A stretch of DNA of 64,000 nucleotides from Spirosoma terrae. Lineage in GTDB: Bacteria > Bacteroidota > Bacteroidia > Cytophagales > Spirosomataceae. A program made the position numbers and the translations under genes. The notes beneath the pieces were generated by a model. That model ran no database searches and was not told the origin of the DNA. It was given only the letters and a program-made list of their open reading frames with translations. The stretch's first letter is position 1; each line of letters opens with the position of its first letter. Shown here in pieces: positions 28,901 through 35,967 of this stretch. The stretch covers positions 372,001-436,000 of the forward strand of contig NZ_JAAFZH010000004.1 in assembly GCF_010435915.1 (NCBI RefSeq), given 5' to 3'.

Positions 28901-29086
28901 CGCATTGACAGAATAACTACCCTGAGCATCAGTGGCCGTCCCCACCGACGTTCCACCAATCACGACGTTTACACCTGGAAGCCCCTGGTTATCAGGACCA
29001 GTCACCTTCCCCGTTATTTTGTTGGTCTGGGCCAGCGTAAGGCAACTGCTCAGCAACAAATAAAAAAGAACTAGAGCTTTGTTCAT
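25958..29086 (-). CDS. SusC/RagA family TonB-linked outer membrane receptor (second pair)
   Basis: TonB-dependent transporter of 1042 residues. It shows a signal peptide (ALVLFYLLLSSCLTLAQ), a carboxypeptidase-regulatory-like domain very close to that of the first SusC (ITGKVTGPDNQGLPGVNVVI), the TonB region IDEVVVTALGIKREAKTLGY, a plug with GGTAAALYGSRAKDGVVMIT, and a long barrel ending MGFNLNVRF. The ALGIKR/KTLGYA variant places it in a different SusC subfamily from the first pair, so the two systems may take different ligands. An A/T-rich dyad at 29135-29159 lies upstream. Confidence 0.95.
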   Translation of the reverse strand: MNKALVLFYLLLSSCLTLAQTNKITGKVTGPDNQGLPGVNVVIGGTSVGTATDAQGSYSVNAPANGSLVFSYISYVTQTVPINNRSVINVQLAEDAKAIDEVVVTALGIKREAKTLGYATATVNADQINVNRTNNFMNGLQGKMAGVNITSMGSGPAGTSKIRIRGQSSFSGQNNPLIVVNGVPIDNSNYSLGGDFGSRAMNNSDGGDGLSSINPDDIETMTVLKGGTAAALYGSRAKDGVVMITTKSRGVGKGLGVTYNTNFTTETALDFTDFQYEYGQGEGGLRPTSANPTSGVWSFGEKFQPGMTQTLFDNETWPYAPVRDRVKQFYRVGTNFTNTVTVANNGQNGGFSLSLSNTDNKGIMENNSFNRKVINLGFSQNISSRLTASGNINYSKENNVNPPQLNAQDFSVSTVIFTLANSMPFDALRQNQTLPNGDEFVFSRFLVRNNPYYSMNYHFENILRDRIFGNIALRYQFTDWLYLQGRIAQDYYVRNQDYNIPNGYAPIAKAPVGYVNGSYTQDVRQNTERNIDFILGGNKTFGKIGVDVTLGGNARYARNDYNSVTVQDFVQPGLYTVANGRVKNPVYQLAEKKINSLFGSATVSYRDYLFLTATARNDWFSTLAPSNRSILYPSVTGSFVFSQAFERLPQWISFGKIRAAYAQVGSDNVNPYSNALYYQVDNNSFPNPSGQLVPVGGINVSTVPNKNLRPLRIQEAEVGVELKLFDSKIGFDFTYYHKTTNDQILAAQISDASSYTNKLINVGRSMNQGLEMALNFSPVVTPAFRWDVNANVSYNTSKVLQLGLSPNDTVITVSGGSGRVLNQVVGKPIGQLYTFMYLRDAQGRKVFDANSGMPLRNNTLRNVGNALPTYFGGITNTFTYRGITLSALIDFKLGHKMITGRNINYLRHGLSKRTLPGRDVGYVIGDGVNPNGEINKTRAAVQPFYESLNPLGIHEDFVNNAGFWKLRQISLGYDFGKLLPEKFFIKGMRLSAVANNVLIIKKWTENMDPEEAMVSSDNSVGLDFWPGLPPTRTMGFNLNVRF

Positions 29087-29134
29087 ACATAATAGAGATT
29101 TAGGAAAAGGAAAAAAAAGGAAAAACCATCCATT

Positions 29135-29159
29135 TATATCAACATCAACTATTGATATA
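29135..29159 (-). promoter_or_regulatory. A/T-rich dyad upstream of second SusC
   Basis: TATATCAA (29135-29142) and TTGATATA (29152-29159) form an exact 8-bp dyad with a 9-bp spacer, about 49 bp upstream of the SusC start. A second palindrome, TAGAGCTCTA, lies at 29172-29181. These may bind a regulator different from the LacI protein, whose operator motif is absent here. Confidence 0.4.
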
Positions 29160-29268
29160 ATCTAATTTTTCTAGAGCTCTAAAAATAGCTATCCTCCGAA
29201 GCCAGCTTGGAGACTAACAGCTACTTACTTTTCTTTTTCAGGTTGTATAATGAGCGTTACTATACGTA

Positions 29269-30510
29269 CTACCAGTTGTGTATAGCTCCGTCGGGACTCT
29301 TTAGGATTGGATGCGGGAACTGGGTTTTAGCCGTTACCTCCATCACAAATGTGGCTTTTTTAGGGTCGAACTTGACGCCTAATCCTGGCTCTGGATTCAG
29401 ATACAGCTTACCATTTTTAAAATTCACGAAATCCTCATTGAAGTAAGCCGGACGTTCGGGCTCACCACCGCCCAATTCCATCAGGCAGCGCATGGGGCTG
29501 CTTGAACCAAGCACGTGTACCAGCGTAGCGGTGGCCAATGGACCCGTAAAATGCGGAATCATACCAACGTAATGCGTTTCGCACATAGACGCCAGTTTTT
29601 TAAACTCCGAAATCCCTCCGGTATTGGGCAGCGTAAAGCGGGTATAATCGATCAGATGCTGCTCGATAAACATATTGCTATCCCAACGATCGCCAAACTG
29701 TTCGCCAACCGCAATGGGTACGGTAGTCATCTGACGTACTGTTTTATAGACATCGGGGTTTTCTGACCGGACAATATCCTCCACAAAATAAGGCTCCAGC
29801 TCTTCGAGGGCTCTGCAGATTTTAATCCCTTCCGTTGTATCAAAACGCGTATGCAGATCAATAGCCCATTTACCTCCTCCGCCTACAGCGGCATCGATAC
29901 GTTTGCAGAACTCAATGGTTTTCTTGGCATTTTCATAAAAATCAAAGGGCTGGTCGCCATTACCGCCGGTGGGTCCAATTCGATACGCCCGTAAACCAGC
30001 TTCTATACAATCGCGGGCGCGCTCTTCTTCGGTTTTCGCTTTGGAAGCCCGGAAACCAGTAGCGTAACACTCTACGTATTCACGCGTGGCCCCTCCCAGC
30101 AATTCATAAACCGGAACGCCCAACGCTTTGCCTTTTATATCCCACAACGCCATCTCCAGAGCACCCAGTGCATGCAGTTTTTCCCGGCCTGGCGGATAAA
30201 ACATACCGCGATAGACATTCTGCCAGATGTGTTCAATACGGAATGGGTCTTCCCCGATCATCATCTGGGCGCACTGCTCGATCATGTCCTTAGACCCGCC
30301 TTCGCCAATTCCGACAATACCACCATCGGTCTGAATTTCGACAATACCACGCGCCTGATTAAACAAAGGTTTGTTATACCCTGGAGCACTGTAATAGCGA
30401 ATTTTGGTAATTTTCAGCTTAGGCGCTGCTTCTACCACCTGGATCGGGAGACCAGTCCAGGCTACGGCGGAACCAACCAAGGCGGATTTAAGGAAATTTC
30501 TGCGTTGCAT
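29269..30510 (-). CDS. Mandelate racemase/muconate lactonizing family enzyme, Tat-exported
   Basis: Enolase-superfamily enzyme of 413 residues with a clear twin-arginine signal (MQRRNFLKSALVGSAVAWTG). The core carries REKLHALGALEMALWDIKGK, AIDLHTRFD with the first metal Asp, YFVEDIVRSENP with the second ligand Glu, VPIAVGEQFGDRWD with the third, and IPHFTGPLATA with a His that may act as base. It is the third such enzyme in the cluster and most likely dehydrates or epimerises an acid sugar; the exact substrate is unknown. Two operator-like palindromes lie between it and lacI. Confidence 0.85.
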   Translation of the reverse strand: MQRRNFLKSALVGSAVAWTGLPIQVVEAAPKLKITKIRYYSAPGYNKPLFNQARGIVEIQTDGGIVGIGEGGSKDMIEQCAQMMIGEDPFRIEHIWQNVYRGMFYPPGREKLHALGALEMALWDIKGKALGVPVYELLGGATREYVECYATGFRASKAKTEEERARDCIEAGLRAYRIGPTGGNGDQPFDFYENAKKTIEFCKRIDAAVGGGGKWAIDLHTRFDTTEGIKICRALEELEPYFVEDIVRSENPDVYKTVRQMTTVPIAVGEQFGDRWDSNMFIEQHLIDYTRFTLPNTGGISEFKKLASMCETHYVGMIPHFTGPLATATLVHVLGSSSPMRCLMELGGGEPERPAYFNEDFVNFKNGKLYLNPEPGLGVKFDPKKATFVMEVTAKTQFPHPILKSPDGAIHNW

Positions 30511-30516
30511 AGTTGA

Positions 30517-30528
30517 CTAAACGATTAA
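30517..30528 (-). promoter_or_regulatory. Candidate LacI-family operator (half-conserved)
   Basis: CTAAACGATTAA repeats the core of the palindrome at 30537-30552, with centres 22 bp apart, about two helical turns. It lies immediately upstream of the start of the Tat-exported enolase-family gene. Confidence 0.45.
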
Positions 30529-30536
30529 AAAAGGAA

Positions 30537-30552
30537 GCTTAAACGATTAAGC
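30537..30552 (-). promoter_or_regulatory. Candidate LacI-family operator
   Basis: GCTTAAACGATTAAGC is a near-perfect palindrome with central CG, located just inside the gap downstream of lacI and upstream of the enolase-family gene at 29269-30510. It lies right after a -7-like box (30560-30567, minus strand), where a bound repressor would block transcription. Confidence 0.65.
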
Positions 30553-30559
30553 TGACAAG

Positions 30560-30567
30560 CAAATTTA
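30560..30567 (-). promoter_or_regulatory. Bacteroidota -7 box (TAAATTTG)
   Basis: On the minus strand TAAATTTG fits TAnnTTTG and overlaps the last codons of lacI. It sits 8 bp upstream of the palindromic operator, suggesting that the dehydratase gene has its own LacI-controlled promoter. No clear -33 TTG was found. Confidence 0.4.
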
Positions 30568-31605
30568 TATAGAGCTATTGGGTTTACTTTCCGATGATGC
30601 ACGCTCAATCAATTCAGCTTTCATGAGTATCTGTGCGGGTTCGTTTACGTTATCTTTCAGTTTCTTCACTAATAATTCAACGGCTGTTTTCCCCAGAAGC
30701 ACAATCGGCTGTTTGAGATATGTAATAGGGCACTGGTATAATTCAAACACTTCGGCCTGTCCAAAACTGACGATTCCCAAATCGGCGGGGACTCTTAACT
30801 TTAATTCATTGATATATTTCAATCCATTGATTGCCAGACTATAGGTTGCAAACAGAAGCGAGTCGACGGGCTCGTTGGCGTTCATCAGCTCATCGATAGC
30901 TTCTTTTACGCCGTTCTCAATATTCGTAATTCGAATCTGTTTTAACCACGACTTCTTCGATTCCAGCTTATTATTCTCAAATGAATCCAGATACCCTCTG
31001 ATCCGCTCCTGCATATGAAACATCTGCGAATCGTAGGCGATCATGCCAATACGCCGATAGCCATTCTTAATCAAATGCACACCGGCTTCGTACGAAGCTT
31101 GATAATGGTCTGTCGATACAAAGTCGGTCTGAATCTCCGGGAAATAGCGGTCCAGTAATACAAACGGTATATTTTTATCTTTCAGGTAATGAATCTGCAA
31201 CTCTGAATGTTCGGACGAGACAATAATGAATCCGTCTACCTGCCTGTTTATCAGTACATCCAGCAAATCCCGCGATTTGTCGGCGTTCTCGTCGGAGCTA
31301 CCAATAATTACGGTGTAGCCGTTATGTTTTGCTTCGTCCTCAACAACCCGGGCAATGTTCGCAAAGAACGGGTTGGATATATCCGCGATAATTAAGCCGA
31401 TCGTATGCGTTTTCCCACTTCTCAGGCTTTTGGCCAGATGGTTGGGCTGGTAATTTAGCTCGGCCGCAATCTGCCTGATCTTGATGGCAATTTCCTGACC
31501 AACCCGGCTTTCTTTCTCCTTTCCATTCAGAACATAAGAAACTAAAGCAGTGGAAACACCGGCTTTTTGAGCAATATCCTTTAACGAAGTTTTTTTAGTA
31601 CTCAT
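30565..31605 (-). CDS. LacI family transcriptional regulator
   Basis: Regulator of 346 residues. Residues 6-30 form the LacI helix-turn-helix (SLKDIAQKAGVSTALVSYVL), followed by the hinge helix region PNHLAKSLRSGKTHTIGLI. A periplasmic-binding-protein-like sensor domain follows (DGFIIVSSEHSELQ, IGMIAYD, and PADLGIVSFGQAEVFEL). It would bind a sugar or sugar-acid effector and control the leftward cluster. A motif similar to the operators lies between its own promoter elements (31632-31647), pointing to autoregulation. It heads the cluster and is divergent from the GH20 gene. Confidence 0.93.
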   Translation of the reverse strand: MSTKKTSLKDIAQKAGVSTALVSYVLNGKEKESRVGQEIAIKIRQIAAELNYQPNHLAKSLRSGKTHTIGLIIADISNPFFANIARVVEDEAKHNGYTVIIGSSDENADKSRDLLDVLINRQVDGFIIVSSEHSELQIHYLKDKNIPFVLLDRYFPEIQTDFVSTDHYQASYEAGVHLIKNGYRRIGMIAYDSQMFHMQERIRGYLDSFENNKLESKKSWLKQIRITNIENGVKEAIDELMNANEPVDSLLFATYSLAINGLKYINELKLRVPADLGIVSFGQAEVFELYQCPITYLKQPIVLLGKTAVELLVKKLKDNVNEPAQILMKAELIERASSESKPNSSI

Positions 31606-31622
31606 CTGATTTTTACGGCGAT

Positions 31623-31647
31623 CAAATCTATGCTTAATCCTTTAAAC
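31623..31647 (-). promoter_or_regulatory. lacI promoter with overlapping operator-like motif
   Basis: On the minus strand the -7 box TAGATTTG (31623-31630) fits TAnnTTTG, and TTTG about 16 bp upstream may serve as -33. Between them GCTTAATCCTTTAAAC (31632-31647) matches the candidate operator palindrome in 14 of 16 positions. This layout fits negative autoregulation of lacI. Confidence 0.5.
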
Positions 31648-31832
31648 AAAAAAATTCTCCGTTAACTTTTTTTACTATTTTCTTAATAAATATCATTATT
31701 ACGGATCGGCAGATGTACCTGAATCAGCGGTTCAACCCATAGTGTATCCACTTTTTAGGCGATTGATCCCATTGGTCGGTAAAACAGCTTGTTCATTTAC
31801 CGCAGAACCAGTACAGATTTTTTCAAAAAAGG

Positions 31833-31844
31833 GCAAACGTTTGC
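31833..31844. promoter_or_regulatory. Perfect 12-bp palindrome, LacI/cre-like
   Basis: GCAAACGTTTGC is a perfect palindrome with central ACGT, like operators of many LacI/GalR regulators. It lies in the gap between lacI and the hexosaminidase gene, 222 bp upstream of the latter. Its flanks differ from the GCTTAAWCGWTTAAGC motif, so it may be bound by another regulator. Confidence 0.45.
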
Positions 31845-32066
31845 GCACCATGCTCAGCGCTCCTTCTTTTTCCTGTATAATCATCCATTTTGGCAGTTTT
31901 TATAGCATCAGGGCCGATTAGGCCTCTTTGCTACTCAGATTCATCTTCGGCCACGGCAAAACCTTTGTCTCCTATTCAGCGCTTAGACCCTACCCTATCC
32001 AGGAACCAGATTGTATTTTGCAGTCAGAAAGTCAATTCAGGACAACAGAACCAACCCTACTTACCA

Positions 32067-33722
32067 ATGAAAAATCTGCTTACCTGTTTATTCGCTACGC
32101 TGCTCGCTGTTCAGGTGTATGCGCAGGCAACCTATGCCATTCTGCCGAAACCTGCGCGTCTGGACGAACGTAGCGGTATGTATAAAATACCGTCCAACGT
32201 AACGATCAGCGTAACGGCGGGCAACCCGGAAGTCCGCCAGATTGCCCAGCTGCTGGCCGACCAGCTGGCCAAATCGAGTGGTTATACCCCAACCGTTTCG
32301 ACGGGTAAATCGGGAAAAGGAATTTCATTCGTCACGGCCAAAGGTCCAGCGCTGGGCGAAGAAGGCTATAAACTGACCGTATCGCCCAAACAGGTAATTA
32401 TCACGGCCGAGCAACCAAAAGGTTTCTTCTACGGCGTTCAGTCGCTGCTGCAATTAATGCCGGCTGCCGTGTTTAGTCCCAGTAAAGTTGATGGTGTAAC
32501 CTGGTCCATTCCTGCCTGTGAAATTGCGGATCAGCCCCGGTATGCTTACCGCGGATCGATGCTCGATGCCGGGCGCTACTTTATGCCGGTTCCGTTTATC
32601 AAAAAATACATTGACTTGCTGGCGCTTCATAAACTCAATACGTTTCACTGGCATCTGACAGAAGATCAGGGCTGGCGCATCGAAATCAAAAAGTACCCGA
32701 AACTAACCCAGATTGGCTCTATTCGTGCTAAATCGACGGTTGGTCATTACCGGGACAATACCTATGATAATAAGCCTTATGGTGGCTTTTATACGCAGGA
32801 CGACATTCGGGACATCGTTAAGTACGCCCAATCCCGATACGTTACGGTTATTCCAGAAATAGAGATGCCCGGCCATTCGGTTGCTGTGCTGGCCGCTTAC
32901 CCAGAATTTGGTGCCAATCCAGATCGAATGTTACCCGTAGCCACCCAATGGGGTGTTCATGACAAAGTCTTATTTCCCCGGGAAGAAACATTCAAGTTCC
33001 TGGAGGATGTACTGACCGAAGTGATGGATCTTTTCCCGAGTCAGTACATCCATATTGGCGGTGATGAATGCCCAAAAATAGAATGGAAACAAAGTAAGTT
33101 TTGTCAGGATCTGATGAAAAAAGAGGGCTTGAAAGATGAGCATGAACTTCAGAGTTATTTCATCCGCCGAATCGATAAATTTGTTACGTCGAAAGGACGC
33201 AGAATTATCGGCTGGGACGAAATTCTGGAGGGTGGTTTATCGCCCAATGCTACGGTCATGAGCTGGCGGGGCGTTAACGGAGGTATTGCAGCGGCCCGTG
33301 AGAATCATGACGTCATTATGACTCCCAATACGTATTGCTACCTCGATTATTACCAGGCTGATCCAAAAACGCAGCCAGTGGCCATTGGTGGTCTTCTAAC
33401 GCTAGACAAAGTATATAGCTTCAACCCGTCTGTCTCCGACAGTTTAACCGCCGAGCAAAGCAAGCACGTTCTGGGCGTACAGGCCAACACCTGGACCGAA
33501 TATATTTCTACCCCGGAATATTACGAATATATGACCTTCCCCCGTCTGATTGCCGTTGCCGAAACAGCCTGGACGCCCCGTGATGGTAAAAACTTCGACG
33601 ACTTTAAGAAACGGCTGGACACGCACAACAAACGTCTCGACTATCTGAAAGTTAATTATTTCGGTGCCCCGATCAACAACTCGTTTCAGTATCAATGGCC
33701 TAAGAACGTAGCGGGGAAATAG
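32067..33722 (+). CDS. Beta-N-acetylhexosaminidase (GH20)
   Basis: Exported glycoside hydrolase of 551 residues. The start at 32067 gives a proper signal peptide (MKNLLTCLFATLLAVQVYAQ); a longer upstream frame is not convincing. A GH20b domain (about 25-150) is followed by the catalytic barrel with YRGSMLDAGRYFMP, FHWHLTEDQGWRIEIKKYP, the catalytic pair D333-E334 in HIGGDECPKIEW, and the late GVQANTWTEYIS. It removes terminal N-acetylglucosamine or N-acetylgalactosamine from glycans by substrate-assisted catalysis. It is divergent from lacI, and its link to the sugar-acid cluster is uncertain. Confidence 0.93.
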   Translation: MKNLLTCLFATLLAVQVYAQATYAILPKPARLDERSGMYKIPSNVTISVTAGNPEVRQIAQLLADQLAKSSGYTPTVSTGKSGKGISFVTAKGPALGEEGYKLTVSPKQVIITAEQPKGFFYGVQSLLQLMPAAVFSPSKVDGVTWSIPACEIADQPRYAYRGSMLDAGRYFMPVPFIKKYIDLLALHKLNTFHWHLTEDQGWRIEIKKYPKLTQIGSIRAKSTVGHYRDNTYDNKPYGGFYTQDDIRDIVKYAQSRYVTVIPEIEMPGHSVAVLAAYPEFGANPDRMLPVATQWGVHDKVLFPREETFKFLEDVLTEVMDLFPSQYIHIGGDECPKIEWKQSKFCQDLMKKEGLKDEHELQSYFIRRIDKFVTSKGRRIIGWDEILEGGLSPNATVMSWRGVNGGIAAARENHDVIMTPNTYCYLDYYQADPKTQPVAIGGLLTLDKVYSFNPSVSDSLTAEQSKHVLGVQANTWTEYISTPEYYEYMTFPRLIAVAETAWTPRDGKNFDDFKKRLDTHNKRLDYLKVNYFGAPINNSFQYQWPKNVAGK

Positions 33723-33823
33723 TTTATGGTTTATGGTTTATAGTTTATAGTTGGCTGGCGCAAGACAACTGCTGGCGCGCCAGCCAACTATAAACCGTAA
33801 ACCATAAACCACAAACTATAAAC
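33722..33823. repeat. Long inverted repeat of GTTTATGGTTTAT units
   Basis: The left arm (33722-33760) is built of GTTTATGG and GTTTATAG units ending TTGGCTGGCG. The right arm (33778-33823) is its near-perfect complement. It lies between the convergent hexosaminidase and FAD oxidoreductase genes and can form a long hairpin, probably a bidirectional transcript end. It is the best of three related loci. Confidence 0.75.
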
Positions 33824-33835
33824 TTACAAACTCCC

Positions 33836-34975
33836 TTACACCCATTTCCGAATGCTGTCTTCGGCGTAACCCGCGCCAGAACTCATCCCCTTACCGCCAA
33901 TTCCGGTGACAATTCGGATGTGTTCATCAACATCGTACTCGAAAATTTCGGCCTGAGTCTGGCTATAAAACCCGGCCCAGGCTTTTTTTACGACCAGCGG
34001 AAAGTCTACGATACGGCGAGCCTCGTTCAGCATCAACGTATTGATATAATCCTGGGTGTGGTAGCCCAAATCTTCGGCTTTGGTGGCATCGGCATATTCA
34101 TGCGAATCACCGACGATAAATGAGCCATCGATGGCCTGCTTAAACAAAATGTGAATCCCCCACTTTTTCAGTTCAGCCAAATGCTCGGGTGTTGCCAACG
34201 TAGCGTATGACGGACATTCCTGAAAGGATTCGTATCGACGTATAGTTAATCCCGTTAGGATATTGCCGGGTAACGTAACGCCTTTAACTGGCTCTACCAG
34301 AAGCATCTGAAGTTTACTGACTACTAAGCCTGCATCGGCCAGAACATCCGGAAACAATAATCGTACTTCGTGTCCGCTGCATATCAGTACGCGCCCGGCC
34401 TGGAAACGCTGCCGGTTGGCCAGTGTGATGATGGCCCCGCTGTAGTTTGACTGACAATCGATCACGGCTGAACCCGATTTATAATCAACGCCATACTTTT
34501 TCTGGATGAAAGCAATCAGGCGATGAATCATCAGCTCGGGTTCTACGCTCAATTCCTGCGGAAAGAAAAGGCCGCCCACTACGTAGTCGGGACGTAACGA
34601 AGGGTACTTAGCCAGACACTGCGTTTTCGATAATAGCTCACAGTCATAGCCAATTTTCTGGTATCGATCATACAATTCATTAGCAAGTGTCCATTCGTCG
34701 GCATCAGATGCAATATAAACGGTTCCGTTGTTACGTACCGCCAGATCGGTTTGTGATTGAATGTCCTGATAAATCTCCAGACTCCGACGGCCATACTCAA
34801 ACCATCGTCCAGCCAGGCCCGAAGGTACCACCTGCCCAAAATTTCGGACGGTTGCCCCGATAGGATACTGGTCTTTTTCGAGCAAGAGAACCCGTTGTCC
34901 GGCTTTGGCAGCATGATAAGCATGAAACGTTCCCAAAGCACCCGCTCCGATCACAACAAGATCGTATGTAGCCAT
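33836..34975 (-). CDS. FAD-dependent oxidoreductase (DadA/TIGR03364-like)
   Basis: Flavoprotein of 379 residues with an N-terminal dinucleotide-binding fold (VVIGAGALGTFHAYHAAKAG, then VLLLEKDQYPIGAT) and the following RNFGQVVPSGL. The C-terminal IRIVTGIGGKGMSSGAGYAE closes the FAD site. It belongs to the DAO-like family of amine and amino acid oxidoreductases. The branch often lies next to a phosphonatase-like hydrolase gene, and a remnant of such a gene is found directly upstream (35030-35114). It may act on an aminophosphonate or similar amine, but this is inferred from context. Confidence 0.85.
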   Translation of the reverse strand: MATYDLVVIGAGALGTFHAYHAAKAGQRVLLLEKDQYPIGATVRNFGQVVPSGLAGRWFEYGRRSLEIYQDIQSQTDLAVRNNGTVYIASDADEWTLANELYDRYQKIGYDCELLSKTQCLAKYPSLRPDYVVGGLFFPQELSVEPELMIHRLIAFIQKKYGVDYKSGSAVIDCQSNYSGAIITLANRQRFQAGRVLICSGHEVRLLFPDVLADAGLVVSKLQMLLVEPVKGVTLPGNILTGLTIRRYESFQECPSYATLATPEHLAELKKWGIHILFKQAIDGSFIVGDSHEYADATKAEDLGYHTQDYINTLMLNEARRIVDFPLVVKKAWAGFYSQTQAEIFEYDVDEHIRIVTGIGGKGMSSGAGYAEDSIRKWV

Positions 34976-35029
34976 AAATTATAGAAAGAAAAAATATGAA
35001 GCCAAGATAAGCCCAAATACCCAATGCAG

Positions 35030-35114
35030 CCAGCGCCAAGCAGCGTTCAACCTCATGATGGTCGGATACGGGTGTACCGGCCATATCGAAAACTACCAGT
35101 TCAACAGGTTGCAT
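35030..35114 (-). pseudogene. Remnant of phosphonatase-like HAD hydrolase
   Basis: From the ATG at 35114 the minus strand reads QPVELVVFDMAGTPVSDHHE and VERCLALAALGI. This is the N-terminal nucleophile motif (DMAGT) of the phosphonatase-like HAD family. After about 30 residues the frame loses all resemblance and runs into the start region of the FAD oxidoreductase. Nearly the whole hydrolase has been deleted. The intact family is about 220 residues long. Confidence 0.65.
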
Positions 35115-35233
35115 CGTTGGTCAGAGAAAAGAGACTGTAAATCAACACAATCCCCCTTTGTTTATTCACCGATCCCTGTTAAGAAATAGAGACTATTTGG
35201 CCTGTTACTGATAACAAACCAGACATATTAAGA

Positions 35234-35962
35234 CTATTTTGTTTTCACTACGGTTAGTTTCTTCATCAGCTCTTTCCGGTTACTCACCGGAATCTGAATG
35301 GGCGTTTTGTGACTAACCAGAAAAAGGTAATTATTCTCCAGGCGTTCCAGATGATCCAGATTAACCAGAATTGACCGCGATAACCGGTAAAAATTAGGCT
35401 GTGGAAAATACTGGGCTAAGTGGCTGAGATTGGTACTGATATGGTAGGCCGGCTCTTTACCGAGTAGAAAAATTTTCACGTAGGCACCATCCGCTTTCAG
35501 ATACAGGACATCATTCGGATCTATTTTTTCATACCCTTTATCGATCGGCAGATAGAGTTGTCGACTTTTTCCATCAACCTGCTGATTGTTGTGAAAGTAG
35601 TAATAGGCAAGCTCAATCTGCAACTTTAATTCATCCGAACGAAACGGCTTCAGCAGATAAGCCGCCGGCAGGGTCTCTTTGGCTTCCTGAAACGTTTTAG
35701 GTTCCGAATTAGCGGTCAGATAGATGATAGGAATACGTCGTTGAGCGAGTAGTTCTTTTGCAATACTAATACCGTCCGCCGAATTCTTCAGTTGAATATC
35801 AATCAGGGCCAGATCGGTCGGAAATCGTTTGAAAGCGTGTATGGCTTCCTGAAAATTCCGTGCCGTTGCCGTTACGTTATGCCCAGCCTCCTGCAAGGTT
35901 TCGGCCAGATCCAGCGCCATGATGGTCTCGTCTTCAACAATAAGAATGTTTAATGCATGCAT
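35234..35962 (-). CDS. LytTR family response regulator
   Basis: Response regulator of 242 residues. Receiver domain 5-120 has the acidic pocket (E10, D11), the phosphorylated D55 in LALIDIQL and K105 in YLLKPF. The C-terminal LytTR DNA-binding domain begins near IDKGYEKIDPNDVLYLKADG and includes NFYRLSRSILVNLDHLERL. It is phosphorylated by a histidine kinase and binds promoter DNA. The kinase gene lies 5 bp upstream on the same strand, so the pair is one two-component system. Targets are not evident. Confidence 0.93.
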   Translation of the reverse strand: MHALNILIVEDETIMALDLAETLQEAGHNVTATARNFQEAIHAFKRFPTDLALIDIQLKNSADGISIAKELLAQRRIPIIYLTANSEPKTFQEAKETLPAAYLLKPFRSDELKLQIELAYYYFHNNQQVDGKSRQLYLPIDKGYEKIDPNDVLYLKADGAYVKIFLLGKEPAYHISTNLSHLAQYFPQPNFYRLSRSILVNLDHLERLENNYLFLVSHKTPIQIPVSNRKELMKKLTVVKTK

Positions 35963-35967
35963 GCCAT

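Larger units (their letters stand above)
31606..32066. other. Divergent intergenic region lacI / hexosaminidase
   Basis: A 461-bp gap with no convincing gene. It holds the lacI promoter elements on the left and the palindrome at 31833-31844. The frame of the hexosaminidase is open upstream to 31890, but that extension has no signal-peptide or family resemblance, so I treat it as untranslated. Confidence 0.6.

Noticed and set aside
31890-32066. N-terminal extension of the hexosaminidase
   Set aside because: The start at 32067 gives a proper signal peptide; the extension is unlike any part of GH20 enzymes.
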